64,000 nucleotides of DNA from Prosthecobacter algae (GTDB taxonomy: Bacteria; Verrucomicrobiota; Verrucomicrobiia; Verrucomicrobiales; Verrucomicrobiaceae). Shown in pieces: positions 7,439 through 16,449 of the stretch (positions are counted from its first letter, which is position 1; every line of letters begins with the position of its first letter). A model generated the notes under the pieces. That model saw only the letters and a program-made list of their open reading frames with translations, was not told the DNA's origin and made no database searches. Location: the NCBI RefSeq assembly GCF_039542385.1, contig NZ_BAABIA010000003.1, positions 715,515 through 779,514 of the forward strand, given 5' to 3'. Made by a program: the position numbers and the translations under genes.

Positions 7439-10400
7439 TTACGGTGCGATGATCTGGCTGGTGCTGCCGTCACCGAAGGTGATGTAGAGCACCATGCGAC
7501 CCGTGTTATCCATGACTGGCTGTTCCCAGCGACGATCGGTTTGAAGGGAACCTGGAAGGTCTATCTTGGTGACGGTTTTGCTGCCTTCGCTCGTGGGGAT
7601 GACATCGCCCTTTCTCAGGACGAGGGTTAGGGCACCGCCGTTGGGGGCGCTTTTCCAGAGGCCTTGGTTGTTTTCAGCCACCGTGTCACCGCCAGCGAGG
7701 TTGCCGATGAAAGCGTATTGATTGTCCCCACCGACCACGGGCAAGTCAAAGCCGCTGAAGGTGGCCCCGGTGGTGCCTGGGGCCGCATCGTTCACGGTGA
7801 CGGCGAGCTGCATGGTGCCGGAGAGATCGGCGTAGATGGCGTGGCGATCCGCCGGAGAAGCGCTGGTGAAGTCGCCATTGGCATCCAGCCAGGCTTTCCA
7901 GGCCCCACGATTGGTGGTGGTGAGCCAGCCGCCCCAGGGGTTGCCCACACGGGTGCCGACGGGCAGGTTGGAAACGACGCTGCTGTCATCCCCACGACGC
8001 AGGATGCAGGTGAGGCTGGCCGGATTGTCCGCATCCACACGCCAGATGCCGTCGTTGCGGGTGCTGCTGCTGTTGTCACCATTTGCATTGAGGGAGGCGC
8101 GGAAGGCGATGACGCCCCCGCTGCCGATGGAGGGACGATAGACTTTCAAGAAAGTGGCTCCCGAGGTGCCGGGGGCCGTCTCGCCCGAGAAGACGACCTT
8201 GCTGGTGGCTCCGGCCACGGGTTGATACCAGATGCCTTCTTTGTTGCCGGGGGTGGTGATGGCGGAGAAGACAAAATTGCCTGCGCTGTCCATGCGGCCT
8301 GGGTCGGAGTAGCTGCCAGCGAGGTTGGCGAAGTCCACGGCGGTGCCGGGGGCGTCTTCACCTTCGGTGGCAACGACGCTGATGGTGGTGGCGGCCCCGT
8401 TGATGCTAGCGCGCAGGAGGGCGGTCTTGGTGCTGGCTCCTTTGTAAGTGACGGAGAAGGCCGCCTGGCCGGTGCTGGCCCCGGTGGTGGCGGTGGCGTA
8501 GATGCCGGAGGCAAATTTGGCCACTTTCACGCCGGCGAGACCGGGTACGTTGTCATCTTCCCGCAGCAGGAGATTGAGGCCAGTGCCGCCCAATTCGCTC
8601 CACAGGCCGGTGTCATTGTCAGCCGTGACGCCGCCGATGCCGATGTTCAGGGTGCCCAGGAAACTAACATCGCCGCCCGCGCTGATGCCAGGGACCTCTG
8701 GTAGGGTGGAAAACTGGGCCGTGGCCACATCCGGCACGGTGGTGCCGCTGCGGGCGAGGAGGAAAAGATTTCCCCCAGCGGTCTTCCACAAACCGGAGGA
8801 ACTGGCCAAAGTCACCGCAGGGCTGCCCGTGCCGATCTCAAGCGTCCCAGGGAACACCAGGTGGCCATTGTCTGCGAGGAAGCCACCCCGGCGCAGGAGG
8901 CCGAAGTCGCCGATGCTGGTGGTTCCATCACCACCCGGGGCGGAACCTGCGGAGACCACATCGCCCAGCGTAGTGGGTACCGGCTCAGGCAGGGTGGGGC
9001 CTGAGGAGTAAATGTAAGTTTCGCCGCTGTCGTAAGGCGTGTTCGCGATGGGGAAGCTCACCAGGTCAAAGGTCTGCGGCCCGGTGCCGGTGCCCTGGAC
9101 GGTGAAGTTGTAGGAGGTCTCGCTGGCGTCATTGGTGGTGAAGCTCACCTCACCCGCACGGACGCCTGTGGTGGTGGGATCAAACCGGATGGTGAAGGTG
9201 GTGGTGCCACCGCTGATGCCCACATTGTTTGACGGTGTGGCCGTGATGCTGAAGTCCCCCGTCACCGCGAGGCTGGCAATGGTGAGGACGGCGGTGCCGC
9301 TGTTGGTGATGGTGAAGGTGTGCTCCACCTGACCGCCAGCGACCGGGGTGCTGCCAAAGTCGGTGCCATTGGCCAAAGCCGGCACCGTCGCCCCATCGGC
9401 CACATTATTGCCCGCGTAGGAAACGGCGATCTCAGGGGCAGGAGCGGCGAGAGTATTGAAGGTATTCACACTGCTGTAGCTCGTGCCGGAACTGTTCGTG
9501 GCATAGGCTTTGTAGCTGTAGGCACTGCTGGCCGTGAGGCTGGTGGCATTCCGCGTGAAGGCCCCGGTGCTGAAGGTCCCGCTCTCCGTGAGCACCGTCA
9601 CATTCGCCCCGCCGATCTCCGGGTTCGCATTCTGCGAAGTCAGTGCATAGACCACGCCGCGTGCGGTGGCATCGGCCCCGCCGGTGGCGGAAATCGTGCC
9701 GCCCAAGGTGGCCGTGTTGTGCGTGACGGCGGTGCTCGTCGGGGTGGTGACGGTGGGGGGGGACCCCTCAGGAGTGGCCGTGCCCTTGATGATTGTGGAC
9801 GCAGCCCCTGAAGACCAAATATCGGCCCCGTTGGTCGTGCACCAGATCGCATTCAAACTGCTGACAGTGCCGGTAGATTGAGTAGTCCAGGTGGTTCCGT
9901 CCCATCTCGAAGCAAAGCCACTGATGTCCCCGGCGACATAGATGTTATTGGCAGAAGTCCCCGTGATGCCACGGATACTCCCAACTGATGTGGCTGCAGG
10001 CATCCCTGTTGTATTGAACCGAGATATGGTAGAACCGTCCCATTTCAAAATCGTGACCACCCCTCCAGAAGAAGCACCGCCGATCCAGACATTGTTTGCA
10101 TCAGTTCCCCAAATAGAAAACAAGGTGGTGTTTGGAAGCAAGGCCGGCGTCAGCGTATAATTGACGGTTGACCAACTGGTGCCATCATAATGCACGATTC
10201 CGGTGCTGTTGCCGACCGCCCAAATATCGGTAGGCGAGGACCCCCAAATGGCGCGCAGGCCTGTCGTGTGGGTGTACTGTGTGCTCCAGCTAGTGCCGTT
10301 CCATTTGATGATCGGACCAAACTCACCGTTGTCCGCCACGGCCCAAATGTTATTAGGCGCAGTTCCCCAAATGTTGTAAATGAAGTAGGGGCCGTTAGTG

Positions 10401-10759
10401 CCGCCAGCTTCAAGTCCGCTGATATGAGTCGTCCAGGTGCTGCCATCATAGTGCATCATACTGGCTTCACGCGTGCCAACCCAGATGTTAGTCGCACTGG
10501 TACCCCAAACACTGTAGAGTGCTTTTTGCACAGGTGAAGACTGAGCAGCCCACACCGAACCGTTCCATTTCAAAAGGGCAGGAACCGAGGTCGTCCCTCC
10601 TACAGCCCAAACATTGTTTGCATCCACGCCCCAAAGGTTGCGCAAGTTGGATGAAACAGGAGAATTGGAAGTCTGTGTCGTCCAAGTCGCCGCAGTGGTG
10701 TGAACCTGGCCAGCAAACCACAAAACGGCAAATGTGAGAAAAGGAATGAAAGCTTTCAT
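7439..10759 (-). CDS. Large secreted protein with WNG/WGT repeats and a choice-of-anchor-like beta domain
   Basis: The 1,106-aa protein starts with a signal peptide (MKAFIPFLTFAVLWFAGQVHTT); ATG 10759 is preferred over 10786 for that reason. Residues about 30-340 hold repeats built around WNGTSW / SIWGT..NNIWVG, spaced about 45 residues, like a beta-propeller of Kelch/BNR type. Then come a fibronectin-like segment (TATLGGTISATGGADATARG), a domain with EHTFTITNSGTAVLTI like the choice-of-anchor/HYDIN beta-sandwich, and a long C-terminal region with repeated ...GLWK/GIW...LRxGD motifs, a second propeller-like array. It is probably an extracellular or surface protein. It lies 35 bp downstream of the next gene, likely in one transcript. 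The catalytic role, if any, is unknown. Confidence 0.75.
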   Translation of the reverse strand: MKAFIPFLTFAVLWFAGQVHTTAATWTTQTSNSPVSSNLRNLWGVDANNVWAVGGTTSVPALLKWNGSVWAAQSSPVQKALYSVWGTSATNIWVGTREASMMHYDGSTWTTHISGLEAGGTNGPYFIYNIWGTAPNNIWAVADNGEFGPIIKWNGTSWSTQYTHTTGLRAIWGSSPTDIWAVGNSTGIVHYDGTSWSTVNYTLTPALLPNTTLFSIWGTDANNVWIGGASSGGVVTILKWDGSTISRFNTTGMPAATSVGSIRGITGTSANNIYVAGDISGFASRWDGTTWTTQSTGTVSSLNAIWCTTNGADIWSSGAASTIIKGTATPEGSPPTVTTPTSTAVTHNTATLGGTISATGGADATARGVVYALTSQNANPEIGGANVTVLTESGTFSTGAFTRNATSLTASSAYSYKAYATNSSGTSYSSVNTFNTLAAPAPEIAVSYAGNNVADGATVPALANGTDFGSTPVAGGQVEHTFTITNSGTAVLTIASLAVTGDFSITATPSNNVGISGGTTTFTIRFDPTTTGVRAGEVSFTTNDASETSYNFTVQGTGTGPQTFDLVSFPIANTPYDSGETYIYSSGPTLPEPVPTTLGDVVSAGSAPGGDGTTSIGDFGLLRRGGFLADNGHLVFPGTLEIGTGSPAVTLASSSGLWKTAGGNLFLLARSGTTVPDVATAQFSTLPEVPGISAGGDVSFLGTLNIGIGGVTADNDTGLWSELGGTGLNLLLREDDNVPGLAGVKVAKFASGIYATATTGASTGQAAFSVTYKGASTKTALLRASINGAATTISVVATEGEDAPGTAVDFANLAGSYSDPGRMDSAGNFVFSAITTPGNKEGIWYQPVAGATSKVVFSGETAPGTSGATFLKVYRPSIGSGGVIAFRASLNANGDNSSSTRNDGIWRVDADNPASLTCILRRGDDSSVVSNLPVGTRVGNPWGGWLTTTNRGAWKAWLDANGDFTSASPADRHAIYADLSGTMQLAVTVNDAAPGTTGATFSGFDLPVVGGDNQYAFIGNLAGGDTVAENNQGLWKSAPNGGALTLVLRKGDVIPTSEGSKTVTKIDLPGSLQTDRRWEQPVMDNTGRMVLYITFGDGSTSQIIAP
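9461..9765. repeat. Duplicated coding segment, copy in the 1,106-aa protein
   Basis: About 300 bp are nearly identical to 12160-12464 in the upstream gene. Both encode a fibronectin-like domain with the shared peptide GGADATARGVVYALTSQN. Similarity at DNA level, including synonymous positions, points to recent duplication or gene conversion between neighbouring genes. Confidence 0.85.
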
Positions 10760-10794
10760 CGGATAATAAATTTTTACAGAACTCACAAAGACAC

Positions 10795-13314
10795 TCAGTC
10801 CACCACACGCAGGCGGAACTCACCCGTGCCGCCGGTGATGCTGACGGTGACATCCCGTATGTTTCCCGTGCCACTCACACCAGTGACCGTGCCCGTGATG
10901 CTGCTGCCGCTCACAGGGACGACGGCGTAACGCGAGGTGGCGGGTGCATTCAGCGTGACTGCCTCAGAGTATGTAACGCGGAAGGTGACGGTGGCGGAGG
11001 AGACAGCCTGCGCACTGGGGCTGAGACGCGTGACGGAAAGCACCTGTGGCGGGGTGGTATCCACCGTCCAGGTGTAGCTAGCGGGGCTGGCATCCACATT
11101 GCCCGCCGCATCCACCGCCCGCACTTGGAAGGTGTGGCTGCCATCCACCAAGCTGGTGTAGGAAGTAGGGCTGGTGCCCGTGGCGAAGCTGCCCAGGTCC
11201 AGTTTGACCTGATAGCTGGCCACACCACTGCCTGCATCGCTCCCCGTGAAGCTGAAGCTGGCACCCGTGCTGGTCGTCAGCAGGGCGGGATTTGCCGTGA
11301 TGCTGGTATCAGGCGCGGTCTTATCAATCGTGTAAGTTTCCCCCACGAAAGGCAGAGTGGTGGTGATATCGGACGAGAGGCTCGTGTCATTGTCCAGACG
11401 CAGGAGCAGGGTGCCGTCTGTGCCTGTGGTGACGGGGACCGTCCAGCTCAGGCCCGCATTGGCCGTGGTGGGAGTGCCCACGCTAGCTCCGGTGCTGGTG
11501 CCGCCGAGGGTGAAGTTGCTGGCGGTGACGCCCGTGACGGCGCTGCCGAAGGTGAGCGTCCAGTTCACCGTGTTCAGATTGCTCGGCGTCGGATTCGCAC
11601 GAGTCAGAGAGGAAACCGTGGCGGTGGAGGCTGAAGTGGTGATGCCTGAGATCGTGACATTGTTCACCGCGATGTACATGTTCACACCGCCGCTGCCCGT
11701 GATGCGCACTTCATCGATGTCCACAAACTTCGTTCCCCCCAGGGTGGCCAGATCCACCGTGTCATACCACGGGGCCCCGGAGACCTGGTAGGTGATGAAG
11801 CCTGCGCTCACCCCATCGTCAAAAGCCTCAATCCTCAGCAGATCTCCATCCACGCCACCGTAGTCCACGATGAAGATCGAACTCATGGTGAAGTTCGTGG
11901 CCGTGGACGAACTTTTGATTTTGAAGACCGACTGGATGCTGCTGCTGTTATAGCCCCCCGCAACGCCATTTGCTCCCGCATAAATATTGGGTTGGTAGGT
12001 CATCGGCAGGTCCGTGGTGCCATCTGCCGCTTTGGCAGAAAACTGGAGCGCGATGTTCGGCACATCGTTGGATCCCCCCTGGCCATCCGTCACCACCGTG
12101 CCGGAGATCCCCGTGGTGGCGTTGAAGATGATCGTGGCCGAAGCGGCCGTGGTGGTGAAGGTACCCACGCTGCTGTAGCTCGTGCCAGCGCTGTTCGTGG
12201 CATAGGCTTTGTAGCTGTAGCCACTGCTGGCTGCGAGGCTGGTGGCATTCCGCGTGAAGGCCCCCGTGCTGAAGGTCCCGCTCTCTGTGAGCACCGTCAC
12301 ATTCGCCCCGCCGATCTCTGGGTTCGCATTCTGAGAAGTCAGTGCATAGACCACCCCGCGCGCCGTGGCATCCGCCCCACCGGTGGCGGTGATGCTGCCC
12401 CCGAGACTGGCGCTGTTTCCCGTCACTGCCGTGCTCGTCGGCGTGGCCACTGTGGGGGCCACTGCTGAACCGCCAACATTCGGGGGCTCATCGAGAGAAC
12501 CATCCGTCACCGCAAAAACCGTGGAACTGGACTGCCAATTGGCAGTGGTGTGCACCCGCTGGAGCCAGGTGTTCTTTGAAGCAGCGGTGGTGGGTCCCAC
12601 ATAGATGTAGTTAAACTGGTTTGCCAGCCTGCCATAGGCCGTGCCAAGTCCCGCATCCGCTGTGACTGCTGTCAGGGCCGTAATGCCAGGTGAGCCGCCC
12701 GAACCAGGAAGGGTGGACTTAAAAAACTCATTGTCCACAGTGATGCTGGAGGCCAGCGTCCAGCCATTGCCAGCATCGCGGTTGGCTTCAGGAAACTGGT
12801 TGAACCCATAGATGAATGTCGGGGTTCCGCCTACCGCATTATTGGCCGTCTGGTAAATGATGATGGATTCACTGGTTGATTGAAGACCTGTCGTACCAAA
12901 GTCCCCCGTCACCGTTCCGGCACTGCCTGAAGAGGCCGTGACGGAGGTGCCGTCTCCCACAAAGTGGAGATAGACCCCTGCGGCGACTCCGCCCGCTGGG
13001 GCGGTCCAGATCAAAGTACCATCCCCACGCCCAGCTGCGCCAACGGTGTTCGTTGTGAAGAAGGAGGTTCTCCAACCATGATCGGTGATCATGACGACAC
13101 TGCCAGCGGGAATGGCTGCCAAAGAAAGCAGCGAAACCGAATCATTCGCCGCACCACTGACACCGGAATTAAAACGCACCACCACCAGATCTCCCGGCGT
13201 CAGTGTAGGTGCCCCCTGCATTAGCCCTGCGAATAAAACCAGGATACCAAGCAAGCACGCTCGCGCCGCCGCAGACAATCTAGGAGCTAAAGATGAAGGA
13301 ATGAGACTTTTCAT
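10795..13314 (-). CDS. Large secreted beta-domain protein
   Basis: This 839-aa protein has a long signal peptide (MKSLIPSSLAP... to LMQGA, about 35 aa). Domains in order: an N-terminal domain beginning PTLTPGDLVVVRFNSG, like the lamin-tail/LTD-like domains of secreted nucleases and adhesins; a fibronectin-like segment shared with the downstream gene; a domain starting ATIIFNATTGISG; then Ig-like bacterial surface domains (TPSNLNTVNWTLTFGSAVTGV and APDTSITANPALLTTSTG). It ends GTGEFRLRVVD, which in relatives often leads into further repeats, so it could be shortened. It is the first gene of a likely two-gene minus-strand unit. Extracellular structural or adhesive role is inferred. Confidence 0.75.
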   Translation of the reverse strand: MKSLIPSSLAPRLSAAARACLLGILVLFAGLMQGAPTLTPGDLVVVRFNSGVSGAANDSVSLLSLAAIPAGSVVMITDHGWRTSFFTTNTVGAAGRGDGTLIWTAPAGGVAAGVYLHFVGDGTSVTASSGSAGTVTGDFGTTGLQSTSESIIIYQTANNAVGGTPTFIYGFNQFPEANRDAGNGWTLASSITVDNEFFKSTLPGSGGSPGITALTAVTADAGLGTAYGRLANQFNYIYVGPTTAASKNTWLQRVHTTANWQSSSTVFAVTDGSLDEPPNVGGSAVAPTVATPTSTAVTGNSASLGGSITATGGADATARGVVYALTSQNANPEIGGANVTVLTESGTFSTGAFTRNATSLAASSGYSYKAYATNSAGTSYSSVGTFTTTAASATIIFNATTGISGTVVTDGQGGSNDVPNIALQFSAKAADGTTDLPMTYQPNIYAGANGVAGGYNSSSIQSVFKIKSSSTATNFTMSSIFIVDYGGVDGDLLRIEAFDDGVSAGFITYQVSGAPWYDTVDLATLGGTKFVDIDEVRITGSGGVNMYIAVNNVTISGITTSASTATVSSLTRANPTPSNLNTVNWTLTFGSAVTGVTASNFTLGGTSTGASVGTPTTANAGLSWTVPVTTGTDGTLLLRLDNDTSLSSDITTTLPFVGETYTIDKTAPDTSITANPALLTTSTGASFSFTGSDAGSGVASYQVKLDLGSFATGTSPTSYTSLVDGSHTFQVRAVDAAGNVDASPASYTWTVDTTPPQVLSVTRLSPSAQAVSSATVTFRVTYSEAVTLNAPATSRYAVVPVSGSSITGTVTGVSGTGNIRDVTVSITGGTGEFRLRVVD
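12160..12464. repeat. Duplicated coding segment, copy in the 839-aa protein
   Basis: Partner of 9461-9765. The two copies keep long identical stretches with scattered changes at both ends and in third codon positions. Confidence 0.85.
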
Positions 13315-13480
13315 AAGGAAGGGGCAGGCATTTAGAGCTTTACACCTGAGATACCCTTAAACGTTTTTAACGTTGCCAAAAAAAGTCAGCAGGCACCCAG
13401 CGGGGAACCAACTTTGGTTGCACCATGACTATTTCAACTAAATTCCACCCAAACAGGCTTAACCGCCATACTATAAATAC

Positions 13481-14671
13481 TCATCTAACATCGGGTCTCT
13501 GCCCCACCCGGGCAGCCACAGAAATGGGTTCTCCGCCCCGGATGACCTCTAGTGTGATCTGGGAGTCTGGTGACATTGAGCGGATGATCTTCAACAGGTC
13601 TCCGGGAGTGCGAAAGGTGCGGCCATTGATGGCCGTGATGACATCTCCTACGACCAGGCCTGCACGAGCAGCGGGCGACTGGGGATCGAGGTCCGTGATA
13701 TAAGCGCCCATAGTGACGGAGCCGCCCAAAGCCGCTTCCACACGGACGGGTTCGGCGTTCAGTTCCAGGCCCAGGTAGCCCATGCCGGCAACGGAGGCTG
13801 GGTCACCGCCTTTGGCCTGATTGCGAATGGAGTCCACTACCATCTTGGCATCGTTGGCCGGCACGGCCAGCCCTACGCCCTGCCAGGCACGCACATTTTC
13901 ATCTCCCCGGTAAATAGCGACATTGATGCCGATGATTTCACCCCGAATGTTGACCAGAGGGCCACCGGAGTTGCCAGGATTGATGACCGTGTCGGTTTGT
14001 AGGTAGTCTAGCTGACTGTCACTGAGATGGCGGTCCCGTGCACTGATGATGCCCTGAGTCACGGTGCCGCTAAGGCCGAAAGGATTGCCTACAGCAAATA
14101 CCAACTGGCCCACCCGGGCGTCGTCCGAATTGGCGAAAGACAGGGCGGGGAAATCCTTTTTTCCGCCTTCGATCTTGAGGAGGGCGATGTCACGTTCGCG
14201 ATGCGCCCCCAAAACGCGGGCTGGATACTGCTGGTTGTCATTGGTGGTGACAATGACCTCGCTGACATCGGCAATGACGTGGTAGTTGGTAACGACGTGC
14301 CCTTCCTTTGAGATGATGGCCCCGGAGCCTAGTCCAGGGATGATCTGGGCACGGCCACTGACGACGCCAAAAAACGGATGCCAGGCGGTCTGCCCCCGGC
14401 GCACCGTTTTGGTGGTCACACTCACGACGCTGGGCAGCACGGCTGCTGAGAGCTTGGAAAACTCATCGTTCATGGCGCTGAGAATTTTCACGTCATTGAG
14501 ATCCAGCTTAGGTGCTGCTGGGGCTGTGAAAGACTGGGCGGCTTGGGGCTTTTCGCCGCGAAGGAAATTCAGCAGCCCATACCCCTCCTGTCCCCGACGC
14601 CAGATGGAAAAAACCAAGGTGGCGATGAGAAAAACGGTGATGGCAAAAACGAGACGGCGGAGAGTTTCCAT
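13481..14671 (-). CDS. HtrA/DegP-type trypsin-like serine protease with PDZ domain
   Basis: The 396-aa protein carries one N-terminal membrane helix (about residues 7-24), so it should be anchored to the inner membrane facing the periplasm, as DegS is. The trypsin-like domain holds the full catalytic triad: His131 (TNYHVI), Asp161 (RDIALLK) and Ser235 (NPGNSGGPL). A single PDZ domain fills the C-terminus (SPAARAGLVVGDVITAINGR). One PDZ plus a membrane anchor suits a DegS/HhoB-like stress protease rather than DegP, which has two PDZ domains. It is divergent from the hydrolase at 14903-15880. Substrates are unknown. Confidence 0.93.
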   Translation of the reverse strand: METLRRLVFAITVFLIATLVFSIWRRGQEGYGLLNFLRGEKPQAAQSFTAPAAPKLDLNDVKILSAMNDEFSKLSAAVLPSVVSVTTKTVRRGQTAWHPFFGVVSGRAQIIPGLGSGAIISKEGHVVTNYHVIADVSEVIVTTNDNQQYPARVLGAHRERDIALLKIEGGKKDFPALSFANSDDARVGQLVFAVGNPFGLSGTVTQGIISARDRHLSDSQLDYLQTDTVINPGNSGGPLVNIRGEIIGINVAIYRGDENVRAWQGVGLAVPANDAKMVVDSIRNQAKGGDPASVAGMGYLGLELNAEPVRVEAALGGSVTMGAYITDLDPQSPAARAGLVVGDVITAINGRTFRTPGDLLKIIRSMSPDSQITLEVIRGGEPISVAARVGQRPDVR

Positions 14672-14902
14672 AACGAAGCCCTACGATGCGTGGCTGCGGG
14701 CCGATGGCAAGATGCGGACTGCGGCTTCTTACCGCCCCCTGAATCCCTCGCTGCCCAAAAAGATGGGCTGACAAAAGCGGCCAGGGCAGCAGGCGTGGCA
14801 TTCTTTGTGCGTAAGGAAGTTTTGCTGCGAAGAGCCAACGCTTTCATATTCAAGGTTGTCAGACTCCTTTGCGTCCCATACCTTCACTCAGACCGTCCTT
14901 TC

Positions 14903-15880
14903 ATGATTCACGATCCTGCCCCGGACAACGGTGGGCCCGCCTTTTTGGGCAGCTCAGGCCAGCGGCGTCCCCCTTTGGCCCAGGCCGCACGGGATGAGCA
15001 CCGCATCGGACTCATGCCGACAGAAGGCTGGCGAAAGCGCAACCTGCAGTATTTTGGCGAAGTTCTGATCCCTTCCCTTCTCTCGCCACGCAAGCCGGGC
15101 CGCGTCATTGATGGCGTGCCGCTGGTCACTTCCACAGAAATTGGGGTCACTTGGCTAGGGCACGCTGGCTTTTTTGCTCAGATTTCTGGCGTCAACATTC
15201 TCATCGATCCGAACTGGGCACTGTGGCATGGCCCCATCAAGCGTCTGCGTCACCCCAGCGTCTGGGCCAGCGATCTGCCGCCCATTGATCTGGTGCTGGT
15301 GACACATGCCCACTATGACCATCTGCACCTGCCCAGCCTGCGCCGGGTGGCCCGTGGACAGCCCATTATCGTGCCCAAAGGCGTGGGCGGCATTGTCAAA
15401 CGGGCCGGATTTGGCCAAATCGTGGAACTAGACACCTGGCAGCGGGCGAAATTCCGTGATCTGCGCATCACCCTTACCCCGGCCCGTCATTGGGGGGCCC
15501 GCATGATTCATGATACCCATCGCGGTTTTGGGGGTTACCTCATCAGCTCTCCCCAGCGCAGCCTTTTCCACTGTGGTGACAGCAGCCTTTTCGATGGATT
15601 TACGGAAATCGGTCAGCGCGCTCAGATTGATCTGGCCCTGATGCCCATCGGTGCTTACCAGGCTCCGAGCGGTCGCCCGGTTCACATGAATCCCGAAGAA
15701 GCCTTGGACGCCTTTGCCATGCTAGGTGCCCAGCACATGGTGCCCATGCACCACGATACTTTCCCCCTGGGTGGAGAACCCATCCATGAACCGGCAGAAC
15801 GGCTGCTGCTGGCCACCCAGGCCCGTCAGCTTCAGGACCGCGTGCGCATCCTCCACGAAGGGGAATCGGCGCTGTATTAA
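14903..15880 (+). CDS. Metallo-beta-lactamase fold hydrolase, NAPE-PLD/UlaG-like
   Basis: The 325-aa protein contains the metal-binding HxHxDH motif at residues 135-140 (THAHYDH), a further histidine in PARHWGARM, an aspartate in HCGDSSLF and a late histidine in MPMHHDTF, the set of ligands expected for two zinc ions. The order and spacing fit the NAPE-hydrolysing phospholipase D-like branch, which in bacteria acts on phosphodiester or lactone substrates. The ATG at 14903 gives a normal-length protein; the frame is open 120 codons upstream through the divergent promoter region, which is judged non-coding. No signal peptide. Exact substrate unknown. Confidence 0.85.
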   Translation: MIHDPAPDNGGPAFLGSSGQRRPPLAQAARDEHRIGLMPTEGWRKRNLQYFGEVLIPSLLSPRKPGRVIDGVPLVTSTEIGVTWLGHAGFFAQISGVNILIDPNWALWHGPIKRLRHPSVWASDLPPIDLVLVTHAHYDHLHLPSLRRVARGQPIIVPKGVGGIVKRAGFGQIVELDTWQRAKFRDLRITLTPARHWGARMIHDTHRGFGGYLISSPQRSLFHCGDSSLFDGFTEIGQRAQIDLALMPIGAYQAPSGRPVHMNPEEALDAFAMLGAQHMVPMHHDTFPLGGEPIHEPAERLLLATQARQLQDRVRILHEGESALY

Positions 15881-15992
15881 GGGGCCCCCGGGCAATGGTC
15901 CCAGTGGGTTGAAAAAGATGTCCTCATAGAACGAGCCGGCAGCTCAACGAGGGGCCTAACAAGTCGTGGCCACTCAATTTTTCATGAATGTC

Positions 15993-16028
15993 TTGACGCG
16001 GAACTATTGTGCATATTAAATATGCACA
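15993..16028 (+). promoter_or_regulatory. Promoter with palindromic GntR-family operator
   Basis: A -35-like TTGACG (15993-15998) is followed at the right distance by an AT-rich -10 region (TATTAA) that lies inside a perfect inverted repeat: TGTGCATAT (16008-16016) and ATATGCACA (16020-16028) around TAA. It sits 14 bp before the regulator gene at 16042. A YtrA-type GntR regulator typically represses its own ABC transporter operon from such a site; a bound dimer would cover the -10 region. Confidence 0.75.
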
Positions 16029-16041
16029 GTAGATCAACTGC

Positions 16042-16449
16042 ATGTCCAACACACCCTCCATCAAGCTGCTCCTGCCTGCCATTTCCCCGGCGGCCCCTGG
16101 GACGCTGTATGAGCAGATCATCACGGGGCTGAAAAGGATCATCAGCGAGGGGCTGCTGGAGCCGGACTCGGCGCTGCCCTCCTTCCGCCAGCTCGCGGGG
16201 GACCTGATGGTCAGCGTCATCACGGTGAAGCGGGCTTACGAGGAACTGGAGCGCGAGGGCATCATCTACCGCCGCCAGGGCCGGGGCACATTTGTCGCCG
16301 CACGGGGGCAGGATCGCTCCCGTGAGGTGAAGATTGCGCAGGCGCGGAGCCACCTGCGCAACGCCCTGCGGGAAGCCACCGAAGCAGGCCTTTCCCCAAC
16401 TGAGATCCAGCAACTTTTCATGCAAACGCTCCACCCCACCGCCTCATGA
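16042..16449 (+). CDS. GntR-family transcriptional regulator, YtrA subfamily
   Basis: The short length (135 aa) and the lack of a large effector domain are typical of the YtrA subfamily. The winged helix-turn-helix covers about residues 15-85 (LYEQIITGLKRIISEGLLEPDSALPSFR.. and VSVITVKRAYEELEREGIIYRRQGRGTFVA), followed by a short helical dimerisation tail. These proteins repress the ABC transporter genes next to them. The stop overlaps the start of the ATPase gene by four bases (ATGA), showing one operon, and a palindromic operator lies upstream. Confidence 0.92.
   Translation: MSNTPSIKLLLPAISPAAPGTLYEQIITGLKRIISEGLLEPDSALPSFRQLAGDLMVSVITVKRAYEELEREGIIYRRQGRGTFVAARGQDRSREVKIAQARSHLRNALREATEAGLSPTEIQQLFMQTLHPTAS

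Noticed and set aside
7664..8704. Plus-strand frame within the large minus-strand secreted gene
   Set aside because: Gly/Ala-rich shadow of a gene with a signal peptide and repeat domains.
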